From contig NZ_DAMBYD010000002.1 of the NCBI RefSeq assembly GCF_032051575.1, positions 1 to 64,000 on the forward strand: a DNA stretch of 64,000 nucleotides, read 5' to 3'. The position numbers and the translations under genes were made by a program. This DNA comes from Aminipila sp032051575 (GTDB lineage: Bacteria; Bacillota; Clostridia; Peptostreptococcales; Anaerovoracaceae). A model generated the notes under the pieces. That model saw only the letters and a program-made list of their open reading frames with translations. It searched no databases and was not told the origin of the DNA. Positions 43,242-52,670 of this stretch are shown here, one piece after another; within the stretch, counting starts at the first letter, position 1, and each line of letters begins with the position of its first letter.

Positions 43242-46200
43242 ATGAAAATAAAACAAAGGTTAGCACTATTACTAGTAATAGTAATGTGTATGACGCTTAT
43301 TCCCCCAGTAGCTTTCGCAGATACTAAGATTAGTCCGGAATTATTGAAAACAGCTCAATGGATTGATGCTAAAGAAGGCACTGCAAAGATTACTTTACAG
43401 ACAAAAGGGTCTCCTATAGAAGTAAATAATCCAGGAGCAGATGTAGTAGTTGTTATGGACTATTCTGGTAGTATGGGTTATGACTCAGGAGTTACGAAGC
43501 AGTGCGGAAGCACAAGTTTTACGAAGCATAAGCCATGGTTCGAGCATTCTTATTATGAATGTGATGCTTGTGGTGAAAGGTATTATGATGATAAGCCTAG
43601 CACTTGTACCCATATGGTAAATGTTAACAGATGGACCCTTGCAAAAGAAGCCTTAGGAGTATCATTAAATACTATTATCCCTAATGCTGATAGTAATAAT
43701 AAGGTTGCATTTGTTGCATTTGATAGTGATGTGAGAAAAGGATATACCGTAGACGCTACTAGTAATAAAAATCAAATATTGAATTTAGTAGACGGCTTGG
43801 AAACACCGGAACCGTCAAATATGTGGGATCCAATACAAAAAGGTACAAATTATACTGCAGCTTTAAAAAAAGCAAATCAGTATATAGATAGCCTACAGGC
43901 AAGCAGTGGTGACTCAAAACCTGTCTATGTGATTTTCTTGTCCGATGGCAAGCCAGACAGTGGTTTAGAAGGAGAGTCGTATAAACAGATTATAAAAGAT
44001 AAAGCGAATGTTTATACAATTGGTTTGTCTTTAGACAACGGAGCAAGTAATGTTCTGAAAAAGTATGCCTCTAGCCCAACTTCTAAATATCACAATAATG
44101 TAACAAATCCAAGTGATTTATCTGATACATTTAGTGATATAGCTAAGACAATTACTTCGCAAGTAACGGTTAAAGATGTTATTAACCAAGAATTTTTTGA
44201 TGTTGTCGAAGTGAAAAAACCAACAAGCGGAGCGGCGTCATTAGCTTCAGATGGGAAAACTGTGACATGGACGTTAAATAACTTTAGCCCTGAAGGGGAT
44301 ACTCTTGACATTATTGTCCGATTAAATAAGGAGTATATTGATAAGTATCAGCAATTTGTAACAAATGAAAGTGCGGGAGCAAGTTATATAGCGGAAGATG
44401 GTGCTGTAAGGACTGTAGACGTCAGCAATATAAATCCAAGTAATGAAAAACCAATAATCGAGAGAACAAAGACTCAGTATGCAGTTAAGTTCTATAATGA
44501 AGATGGAAAAACACAACTTGGGGAGACTCAGAATGTAGACGAGGGAGCAGCAGCGACAAAACCAGGAAATCCAATGAAACTGGAAACAGCTAGTGAAATC
44601 TATACTTTTGCAGGCTGGGTGCCAGTAGATGAACACGCAGGCTATACAATAGACAATATAGGCAGCGTGACGCAGCCAATGAGTTTTAAGGCAACATTTA
44701 CAGCACATGAAAAGGATAAATTTACCATAATATATAATGCAGGAGCTGGAACGGGAACAATGAAACCGGACACAGCTTATGTAGGAAGTGAACTAACAGT
44801 AAAGGGCAATGAGTTTACGGCTCCTATAAACTGCATATTTGATGGTTGGAAAGACGCCAGTGGTCGTAATGTGGCAAGCGGAAGTACCCTTACGGAAAAC
44901 ACAGTGTTGACTGCGCAGTGGAGAACTCTTGAGGATGTACCCGGTGTAAAAGCAGAAGGCTATGAAGGAATCTATAATGGAACAGCTCATGGGATAAAAG
45001 TAGATGCACCATCAGGAGCAAAGATTGAATACAGTGTAAATGGAACTGACTGGACAGAGGCTAACCCAACGTATACAAATGCAATGGATAGTAAAACAGT
45101 ACAGTACCGAGTTTCAATGAAAGGTNNNNNNNNNNNNNNNNNNNNNNNNNNNNNNNNNNNNNNNNNNNNNNNNNNNNNNNNNNNNNNNNNNNNNNNNNNN
45201 NNNNNNNNNNNNNNNNNNNNNNNNNGTATACAAATGCAATGGATAGTAAAACAGTACAGTACCGAGTTTCAATGAAAGGTTATAAGACTGTTGAAGGGTC
45301 TGCTGATGTTAAGATAGCAAAGCAACCTATAACAGTAGAATCAGGAAGCTTGGAAAGAGTATATGATGGAAAACCATTAACTGCATCAACAGCAGTAGTA
45401 AAAGGATTGGCTGCAGTAGATGAAGGAAAGATAACAGCTACAGCAAAAGGTACAATTACAGATGCTGGAAGCATATCAAATGTGGCGGTAGTAAATGGTG
45501 ATGCAGATTTGCTTAATAACTATACTGTTTTTGAAAAGTTTGGAACATTAACAGTAACAGCAAGACCAGTTACACTGGCAGCGAAGAGTGCAACTCTGGA
45601 CTGGACAGGAGAAAAGCTGAATGTAGAAGCACCTGGATATGATATCACAGGTGGAACATTAGCAGAAGGCCAGACAATCACCAGCGTAACAGTAAGTGAA
45701 GGTCAGACCGATCCAGGAGAATATACAACAACAGTGTCCAATGCACAAATCGGAACATTCACAGGAAACTACGATATCAAGTATGCTGAAGGCAAACTTG
45801 TGATTAAGCAGCTAGATATGAGTAGTAAGGTGAAAGCAGAAGGTTACGAAGGTGTTTATGATGGAACAGCGCATGGAATAAAAGTAGATGCACCATCAGG
45901 AGCAAAGATTGAATACAGTGTAGAAAACTCCCTAACAAATGTAGGAGAATTAACAGTAGGCTACACAGTAAGCAAACCGGGATATGCCAACGTGACAGGA
46001 AGCAAGACCATAAAGCTTACAGCAAGACCAGTTACACTGGCAGCGAAGAGTGCAACTCTGGACTGGACAGGAGAAAAGCTGAATGTAGAAGCACCTGGAT
46101 ATGATATCACAGGTGGAACATTAGCAGAAGGCCAGACAATCACCAGCGTAACAGTAAGTGAAGGTCAGACCGATCCAGGAGAATATACAACAACAGTGTC

Positions 46201-47512
46201 CAATGCACAAATCGGAACATTCACAGGAAACTACGATATCAAGTATGCTGAAGGCAAACTTGTGATTAAGCAGCTAGATATGAGTAGTGAAGTGAAAGCA
46301 GAAGGTTACGAAGGCATTTATGATGGAGAAATCCATGGTATTAAGCTAGATTTACCACAAGGTGCTGAGCCAATATTTATCGATGGCAATGATAATGCGT
46401 TCAGAAATGTGGGTAAACATGTTGTAGAATATACTGTGAAGAAGTTTGGATACAATGATGTAACAGGAAGTGCTATTGTAAATATTACAGCAAGACCAAT
46501 TACTTTAATAGCTGGCAGCACAAGTAAAACTTACGATGGTACTGCATTAACTACAACAAGTTATGCTATTTCAGCAGGAGCAATCGTAACAGGACAGAGC
46601 ATTGCAGTAACGGTTACTGGAGGTCAAATTCAAGTTGGCTCAACAGCAAGTGCAATCTCTGCAGTAGTGATGAAAGATTCTGAAGGTAATGATGTTACTT
46701 TCAACTATGAAATTACAAAGCTGACGGGTGTATTAACTGTAAATAGCAGCGGTGGATCAGGCGGCAGCCACCATCATAATAACAACAACAATAATAATAA
46801 TACAACAACCATCAATGATGAAGCTGTTCCACTAGCTGGAACTATGGAACTTAACAAAACGGATCACTTCAATTATGTTAAGGGATATCAGGATGGAAAT
46901 GTTAAGCCGCTAAATAATATTACAAGAGAAGAAGTAGCAACCATCTTCTACAGATTGCTTACAGAGCCTTCAAGGGCAATGTATTTCTCACAAAATGAGA
47001 ATTTCAGTGATATTGCAAGTAACAGATGGTCATTAAATTCTATTGCTACTCTTGCAAACGGAAAAGTTTTAACAGGTTATGAAAATGGAACATTTGGAGC
47101 AACGAGACCAATTACAAGGGCAGAATTTGCTGCAATTGCTTCCAGATTCGATTCCCTTGAACAAACTACTGACAATCAGTTTAGCGATGTTTCAAATCAC
47201 TGGGCGAAATCTTATATTAATTCTGCAGCTAAGAAGGGCTGGATTAATGGATATGAAGATGGAACCTTTAAGCCAGATCAGTATATTACAAGAGCAGAAG
47301 CCATGACTCTTATAAACAAAGTTCTTGAAAGAAGAGTAGATGCAGCTGGATTAATGAATGGCTACAAAGTATTCCCTGATAATAAGGAAAATGCTTGGTA
47401 CTATTATCAGGTAATTGAAGCTACAAATAATCATAAGTATGCTGATAGAAAAAACATGAGTGATATGGAAAAATGGACGGAAATTTTAAGCGATAAAACT
47501 TGGAATGAGTAG
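43242..47512 (+). CDS. VWA-InlB repeat-MBG-SLH surface protein (split by assembly gap)
   Basis: One large exported protein interrupted by 100 N at 45126-45225. Signal peptide (about 1-27, PVAFADT); von Willebrand A domain (about 65-300) with MIDAS DYSGSMG, plus an inserted CxxC-like pair (ECDACGERYYDD); two InlB/Listeria-Bacteroides-type repeats (about 405-560, FAGWVPVDE, FDGWKDASG); several MBG/YDG-type repeats, two containing an identical 270-bp segment; a Gly/Ser/His/Asn linker (GGSHHHNNNNNNNN); three SLH domains at the C-terminus (GYQDGNVKP, GYENGTFGATRPITRAEF, GYEDGTFKPDQYITRAEAM) for cell-wall binding. Removing the N and one copy of the 55-bp repeat at the gap edges leaves 4116 bp, exactly 1372 codons, so a single gene is likely. 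Confidence 0.85.
45071..45280 (+). repeat. 55-bp exact repeats flanking the 100-N assembly gap
   Basis: Bases 45071-45125 and 45226-45280 are identical and end exactly at the N run. This is what contig ends sharing one assembly k-mer look like. The gap length (100) is a placeholder. Confidence 0.9.
45557..46288 (+). repeat. Two identical 270-bp segments in the MBG repeat region
   Basis: 45557-45826 and 46019-46288 read the same by eye, 462 bp apart. Each encodes an MBG-type domain beginning ARPVTLAAKSATLDWTGEKL. The identity suggests recent duplication or conversion and makes short-read assembly here unreliable. Confidence 0.8.
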
Positions 47513-47564
47513 TTAGCAAAAGTATCCAAATTAATTGTGTTTTAATAAACATTGTTATATAATG

Positions 47565-47602
47565 AAATCGTATAAATATTTAATATTTATACGATTTTGT
47601 TT
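47565..47602 (+). terminator. Terminator after the surface-protein gene
   Basis: Perfect 16-base inverted repeat AAATCGTATAAATATT/AATATTTATACGATTT, then TGTTTTC. Confidence 0.8.
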
Positions 47603-47639
47603 TCTACAAGTAAAGGAAATGAAGGTATAGAGTTTAGTG

Positions 47640-48854
47640 ATGGAAAAGACAACACAAAGTGATAAGCAACTTAAAATTTATATGTTGGGTAGATTTGCGC
47701 TTGAGTATGATGGTAAAATTATGATTGAGAACCAGGGAAAGATTCATAAGGTCTGGACCTTACTTGGATATCTGCTTGCCAATCATGATAGAAAACTTGG
47801 AGCACAGGAACTTCCTGAGATTTTGTGTGGTGATGACAGAAGCAGTGAACCGGTAAAGGCTGTAAAGAATTTAGTATATAGATTAAGGTGTGTACTTGCA
47901 GAAAGTGGACTGCCTAAAGAAAACTATGTTATACAAACTGGAGGCATTTATAGTTGGAATAATGATTTAGATTGCGTTATAGATACGGATGAGTTCATTG
48001 AGGCTTATAATAAAGCGAGAAAAGTATTTTATGATTCTGACAAAGCCATTGAGTTCTATTTTCAGGCAATTTCTATCTATAAGGGTAAATTCTTACCACA
48101 TGCGGCTTACGATGAATGGGCAGTAAACGCTACTACATATTACCATAGATTGTTTATAGACAGCGTCATATGCTTATACCAGCTCTTAGAGAAAAAAGAG
48201 TCTTATGAACCGATGGTAGAGATATGTGAAAAAGCTATAAACATTGATGCTTATAATGAAGATATTTATAAAATTTATATTCATTGCCTAACAAAAATAG
48301 GAAGACATAAGGAAGCCCTTGCTGCATATGAGACTATAACAACTCGTCTTTATGATGAACTTGGCGTTAATCCATCAAAAGAGTTGAGAAGCCTGTATAG
48401 GGACATTATAAAAACTTTGAAAAGCGTAGAAACCGATTTGGTTGCAATTAAAGAAGATTTGAATGAAGGCGGTCATGCTGAGTGCAGTTATTTTTGTGAA
48501 TATCAAATCTTTAAAGATATATATAGGTTTATAGCCAGACGAGTAAATCGTACAGGAGAGTCCATTTATATAATGCTTTGTACATTAACAGATAATCAGG
48601 ATGAAATTCCATCAACCGAGTATTTGGCTGAGGCTATGGATACCTTGAAAACTTCCATAGGGAAAACACTTCGTAAGTGCGATTTGTTTTCCAGGTATAG
48701 CAATTCACAATTTGTTGTAATGCTTCCAGACATTTCATATGAAAATGGGTGTATGGTAGCGGGACGAATAGAAAATGTATACAAGAAAAATAAAGTGAGT
48801 AAAGTTGTAGTTATGCATTATAAATTACAACCATTAGATCCGAAATTGTTTTAA
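47640..48854 (+). CDS. SARP-like (BTAD) regulator with degenerate GGDEF domain
   Basis: A 404-residue protein. Residues about 10-105 form an OmpR/SARP-type winged helix (LKIYMLGRFALEYDGK, VKAVKNLVYRLRCVLAESG); about 115-265 a BTAD tetratricopeptide-like domain (AIEFYFQAISIYKGKFLP, IYKIYIHCLTKIGRHKEALA, ELGVNPSKELRSLYRDI); about 275-404 a GGDEF-like fold where the signature is replaced by SNSQF (RKCDLFSRYSNSQFVVMLPD), so no cyclase activity is expected. ATG at 47640 chosen, with a weak GAAGG far upstream; GTG at 47637 is in frame. It lies inside the envelope locus and may control it through the TGTGAC repeats at 41799-41880. Confidence 0.82.
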   Translation: MEKTTQSDKQLKIYMLGRFALEYDGKIMIENQGKIHKVWTLLGYLLANHDRKLGAQELPEILCGDDRSSEPVKAVKNLVYRLRCVLAESGLPKENYVIQTGGIYSWNNDLDCVIDTDEFIEAYNKARKVFYDSDKAIEFYFQAISIYKGKFLPHAAYDEWAVNATTYYHRLFIDSVICLYQLLEKKESYEPMVEICEKAINIDAYNEDIYKIYIHCLTKIGRHKEALAAYETITTRLYDELGVNPSKELRSLYRDIIKTLKSVETDLVAIKEDLNEGGHAECSYFCEYQIFKDIYRFIARRVNRTGESIYIMLCTLTDNQDEIPSTEYLAEAMDTLKTSIGKTLRKCDLFSRYSNSQFVVMLPDISYENGCMVAGRIENVYKKNKVSKVVVMHYKLQPLDPKLF

Positions 48855-48895
48855 TTAAAATATAAAGGAGACGTTCAACAAAGGTGGTGGCAACG

Positions 48896-49855
48896 GTGAA
48901 AAAAAAGATTATAACCTTATCGTTAATTGGTGTTCTTTGTATAGCACCTATAATGGCGGGATGTGGACAAACTAGCAACGGTAATGCACAAAATGCTTCT
49001 GAAGAGGTAGTAATTGCAGATGAACAGGTGCCTTTAGCAAATTCTGGGGTAAAAGTATTGGAACCTTCAGCTCCAGGCACAACTACATATAAAGGAAATG
49101 GCGTTATTGTAGATGCCTCCAATATTAATCAAGGCTATATTATGATTAAGTATAGCGGAAAAAATCAGAAACTTAAGGTACAAATCGTTAAAAGTTCAGG
49201 AACTACATATACATATAATTTAAATGCAAGAGATGCTTATGAGGTATTTCCTCTTACTGATGGGGATGGAAGTTATTCGCTAAAGGTTTTTGAAAATGTT
49301 TCAGGTGCTAAGTATTCGCAAGCTTTTAGCAAGGATTTAAATGTAAAACTGGCTAATCAGTATTTACCATTTCTATATCCAAATCAGTATGTTAATTTTA
49401 ATGCCAGCAGCGATGCCGTTAAAAAGGGTATTGAGGTCACAAAGTCTACTAATGATGATTTAGAAAAGGTACAGCTAGTATATGATTACACTGTTGGGGC
49501 TTTAACTTACGATAAAGTAAAAGCTGCTAATGTTCAATCAGGATATCTTCCAAACGTGGATGCTGTTCTTGCAGCAAAGAAAGGTATTTGTTTTGATTAT
49601 GCTTCCGTTATGGCAACTATGCTTCGTTCACAGAACATTCCTTGCAAACTTGTTGTAGGGTATACTGGCAATGTGTATCACGCATGGATAAATGTTTATA
49701 CACCTGAGTCAGGCTGGATTGATGGTATGATTTTCTTTGATGGCAAGAAGTGGCAGTTAATGGACCCTACTTTTGCTTCCTCTGGGAAGAAGAGTGAATC
49801 CATCATGAAGTATATAGGGGATTCAAGTAATTATACTGCAAAGTATGCTTACTAA
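48896..49855 (+). CDS. Transglutaminase-like lipoprotein
   Basis: A 319-residue exported lipoprotein: hydrophobic leader (about 1-20) with a lipobox ending MAGC, a linker, a beta-rich region (about 60-160), then a transglutaminase-like/papain-fold core (about 170-300) with probable triad Cys in KKGICFDYASVM, His in NVYHAWINVYT and Asp in QLMDPTF. Such proteins are peptidases or crosslinking enzymes acting at the cell surface. The GTG at 48896 follows AAAGGTGG by 8 bases; upstream GTGs are in frame. A terminator separates it from the pilus-like genes. Confidence 0.82.
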   Translation: MKKKIITLSLIGVLCIAPIMAGCGQTSNGNAQNASEEVVIADEQVPLANSGVKVLEPSAPGTTTYKGNGVIVDASNINQGYIMIKYSGKNQKLKVQIVKSSGTTYTYNLNARDAYEVFPLTDGDGSYSLKVFENVSGAKYSQAFSKDLNVKLANQYLPFLYPNQYVNFNASSDAVKKGIEVTKSTNDDLEKVQLVYDYTVGALTYDKVKAANVQSGYLPNVDAVLAAKKGICFDYASVMATMLRSQNIPCKLVVGYTGNVYHAWINVYTPESGWIDGMIFFDGKKWQLMDPTFASSGKKSESIMKYIGDSSNYTAKYAY

Positions 49856-49871
49856 TAATAGAAATGGTTTT

Positions 49872-49900
49872 AGGGCAGATAGAAATATTTGCCCTTTTCT
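49872..49900 (+). terminator. Terminator after the lipoprotein gene
   Basis: AGGGCAGATA/TATTTGCCCT with a GAAA tetraloop (49872-49895), then TTTTCT. Confidence 0.85.
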
Positions 49901-49929
49901 AGGTGTAAGTAGTAAATGAAGGAGTAAAA

Positions 49930-50958
49930 ATGAAAGCAAATGAATTGTCATCATTTTGTATGCAGATAGCTTTTTTATTGGAGGCAGGAATTTCTATTGA
50001 TGCTGGGCTGGCAGTACTTGCCGAAGATGCAGATAATCAAACGGGAAAGAACATGCTTTTGAAAATGTCAGAAGATGTTGAACTTGGGGCATCTTTAGCT
50101 GTAGCCATACGAAAAACAGGACTTTTTCCTGAATATTTGATAGAAATGGCTCAGATTGGCCAAGAGACAGGGACTCTGGATACGGTTATGAGATCTCTTG
50201 CACAGTATTACGAAAAAGAAAGCATATTAGCCCAGACCATTAAAAATGCTGTCACATATCCACTTATTATGGTATCTATGTTAATGGTGGTTTTGTTTGT
50301 ACTTCTCACTAAGGTCATGCCAATTTTTGAAGAGGTCTATGAACAGCTGGGTGCACAACTTTCACCAATAACTAAACATGCTGTACAGATAGGTACTATT
50401 CTAAGTGGCACTGCTATAGGAGCCATATTACTTTTAGTTGTGATTTCTGCAGGCATAGTTATTTCGTCAAAGAGGGGCCATAAAATGTTATGGGCGGAAC
50501 ACCTGCTGGAAAGTGTAAAGGAAAAAAGCAGTATTGCAATAACCTTAGCAAAAAGGAGAATCACAGCTGTTTTAGCGATTTCAATCAAAAGTGGCTTGGA
50601 AATCGATGCAGGTATGGAAATGGCAATAAAACTGATATCACAAAAAAAGATCCAAGAAAAGCTTCAGGACTGCAAGAAGCAGATGGAACTTGGAACCCCA
50701 CTGTATGATGCCTTAAAGGGAACGGGTATTTTTAAAGGTATGGATATGCAAATGATCAAAGTGGGAAGCCGTTCAGGAAAATCCGATGTGGTTTTTGATG
50801 AGCTATCGAAAAAATATGAAGGTGAAGTGGATTTAGTCATTGACAGCCTTATAGCGAGATTTGAACCTACAATGGTAGTGGTTTTAGCAATAATTGTAGG
50901 ATTGATATTATTATCTGTAATGATGCCTCTTGTGGGGATTATGGCATCTATAGGTTAG
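49930..50958 (+). CDS. Type IV filament inner-membrane platform protein (PilC/GspF)
   Basis: A 342-residue GspF-family protein with two repeated T2SSF domains (about 5-125 and 205-325) and three membrane segments (about 110-135, 155-180 and 310-335). The family motifs AELAxIGQETGTL-like (EMAQIGQETGTLDTV) and the second repeat (MQMIKVGSRSGKSDVV) are visible. It anchors the pilus or pseudopilus motor. First of six closely spaced genes ending with a PilT-type ATPase. Confidence 0.9.
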   Translation: MKANELSSFCMQIAFLLEAGISIDAGLAVLAEDADNQTGKNMLLKMSEDVELGASLAVAIRKTGLFPEYLIEMAQIGQETGTLDTVMRSLAQYYEKESILAQTIKNAVTYPLIMVSMLMVVLFVLLTKVMPIFEEVYEQLGAQLSPITKHAVQIGTILSGTAIGAILLLVVISAGIVISSKRGHKMLWAEHLLESVKEKSSIAITLAKRRITAVLAISIKSGLEIDAGMEMAIKLISQKKIQEKLQDCKKQMELGTPLYDALKGTGIFKGMDMQMIKVGSRSGKSDVVFDELSKKYEGEVDLVIDSLIARFEPTMVVVLAIIVGLILLSVMMPLVGIMASIG

Positions 50959-50976
50959 CAAAAGATAGGAATAGGT

Positions 50977-51264
50977 ATGAAAAATTATGTTTTATCAATA
51001 GTCGCTTTTATATGTGTGGTGACGATATTTATATTTGCTATCGATGGAATTTCACAAAAGTCTACCTCCGAAGGGGCCGCTACATTGCAGCGGGCAATTC
51101 AGAGGGCCTCTGTACAATGTTACGCCATAGAAGGCAGATATCCTTCTTCAGTGGAGTATTTGGTTGATAATTATGGAGTTCAGATTGATACAGACAAATA
51201 TTCAGTGTTTTATGAAGGATTTGCATCAAACATGATGCCCGATATTACGGTTTGTCAGTTATAG
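50977..51264 (+). CDS. Small membrane-anchored protein of the pilus-like operon
   Basis: A 95-residue protein with one N-terminal membrane segment (about 5-24) and a small soluble domain holding LQRAIQRASVQCYAIEGRYP, a pattern that resembles pseudopilin C-terminal regions (for example YxxEGxYP). It lacks the prepilin-peptidase site (Gly then Phe/Met, with Glu at +5). No family assigned. It is 18 bp after the PilC gene. Confidence 0.6.
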   Translation: MKNYVLSIVAFICVVTIFIFAIDGISQKSTSEGAATLQRAIQRASVQCYAIEGRYPSSVEYLVDNYGVQIDTDKYSVFYEGFASNMMPDITVCQL

Positions 51265-51273
51265 GAGAAATTT

Positions 51274-51771
51274 ATGAATAGTAAAGGAAATTATAATAAA
51301 GGACAATCCGTACAGTTTTTGTTTACAATGGTGTTATTATTTTCCCTTGGCATAAGTGCACTATTTACGATTTTATTTGGTGCAAGAATTTATGATAATA
51401 TAGGAGAACGAATGAATGAAAATTTCAGCAGTACTACGGCATTATCCTATATTTCCAATAAGGTCAAGCAAAATGACAAAGCTGGTATGATAGTAGTAGA
51501 ACAATTGGAAGGTGTATCAACTTTGAAGCTTGTTGAAGCATATGATGGAGAAGTCTATAACACTTTCATATATTGTAAAGGCGGTAAACTAAAAGAACTA
51601 TTTTGCAAAGATGGCAGTGGACTGACATTAAACGATGGAATAGACATTATGGAACTGCAGGGAATGTCTTTTGAAAGGATAGATGATAACCTTTTAAGGG
51701 TGGATACCTTAGGAGACAACGCAAATTATTTACTTTTGTCATTGCGAAGTGAGGTGGATGATTATGAGTAA
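51274..51771 (+). CDS. DUF4860-like pseudopilin-type protein
   Basis: A 165-residue protein with a membrane segment at about 14-38 after a basic N-terminus (MNSKGNYNKGQSVQF) and a beta-rich C-terminal part. I believe it fits DUF4860, a family found in clostridial pilus-like operons. The GQSVQF stretch is placed like a prepilin site but has Phe where Glu is expected. It overlaps the next gene by 8 bp. Confidence 0.6.
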   Translation: MNSKGNYNKGQSVQFLFTMVLLFSLGISALFTILFGARIYDNIGERMNENFSSTTALSYISNKVKQNDKAGMIVVEQLEGVSTLKLVEAYDGEVYNTFIYCKGGKLKELFCKDGSGLTLNDGIDIMELQGMSFERIDDNLLRVDTLGDNANYLLLSLRSEVDDYE

Positions 51772-52165
51772 TGGAAATTCATCTAAATCTCAAATATTTC
51801 TTATGGAGTTTATTTGTGTTGTAATGTTTTTTGCTTTATGTGCAGCATTATGCATAAATGCCTTTGTAAAGGCAGATGGGATAAGTAAAGAAGGACATGA
51901 ATTAAACGAAACTTTGCTTTTAGCACAAAGTATGGCTGAAACTATTAAATCCATGGACTATCCAAGCAGGGAAGAGATAAACATTGCAGTTGATAAAATG
52001 AATAAGGAATGTAAAAATAAGTATACGGTGAGAGTGAAAGATAAAGTGCAGGTGGATATGTTACAGGCAGATATCTATGTATATAATACAAAAAGTAGTG
52101 AAAAGGAAATTTGCACTCTATCAATAAAGAAGTATTTGCCTGGAGAGGTACAAAATGAAGAGTAA
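51764..52165 (+). CDS. Small membrane-anchored pseudopilin-like protein
   Basis: A 133-residue protein with an N-terminal membrane helix (about 11-33, FLMEFICVVMFFALCAALC) preceded by a short polar stretch, then a helix and a beta-rich domain. Glu sits near the expected +5/+6 position but no Gly precedes the hydrophobic run. ATG at 51764 chosen from GAGGTGG 6 bases upstream, overlapping the previous gene. Family not recognised. Confidence 0.6.
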   Translation: MSNGNSSKSQIFLMEFICVVMFFALCAALCINAFVKADGISKEGHELNETLLLAQSMAETIKSMDYPSREEINIAVDKMNKECKNKYTVRVKDKVQVDMLQADIYVYNTKSSEKEICTLSIKKYLPGEVQNEE

Positions 52166-52643
52166 AAGTACATCGAGTAAGCAAAGAATTCAGATTGGTA
52201 CCAGCTCACTTTTATTAATCTTTACAGTGTTATGTCTTGTAGTTTTCAGTACTCTTTCTTTGGCCAGTGCAAAGGCTGATTATGCTCTGGCTGCCAAGAA
52301 TGAAAAAAGCGTTAAGACATACTATGAAGCAGACTGTAAAGGTGAAGCTTTAAAGAAGGATATCAACAGGAAGATAATTAATCTGGCAGGTCAAGCGCCA
52401 AATAAGGATCAATTTAGAGAACTTATGAAGCGGTCATTTAAAGAAGCATTTAATGAAGAGGATAGTAGTATCAGTTATACTATTGATGCAGGTTCACAGC
52501 AGTTTCTTTTTATACAACTACGAGTAAACAATTATGAGGAAATTGCAGAAGGAAAGCAAAATTATAAAGTAACATCTTGGATTATTCAAAATAAAGTGGA
52601 TTATGAAGTTGATAATAATATGCCAGTTTGGAGCGGCATTTAG
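52155..52643 (+). CDS. Small membrane-anchored protein of the pilus-like operon
   Basis: A 162-residue protein with a basic N-terminus, a membrane helix at about 16-40 (LLLIFTVLCLVVFSTLSLASAK) and a charged extracellular part. The helix-plus-ASA junction recalls minor pseudopilins of the PilX/GspK type but lacks their processing motif. It overlaps the preceding gene by 11 bp; an AGAGG site lies inside that gene. Confidence 0.6.
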   Translation: MKSKSTSSKQRIQIGTSSLLLIFTVLCLVVFSTLSLASAKADYALAAKNEKSVKTYYEADCKGEALKKDINRKIINLAGQAPNKDQFRELMKRSFKEAFNEEDSSISYTIDAGSQQFLFIQLRVNNYEEIAEGKQNYKVTSWIIQNKVDYEVDNNMPVWSGI

Positions 52644-52670
52644 TATTTAGGGTTGAATGGAGAAGAGAAT

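Noticed and set aside
45126..45275. Frame running through the N run into IQMQWIVKQYSTEFQ
   Set aside because: The shift comes from the placeholder length of the gap; the real frame resumes as the MBG repeat.
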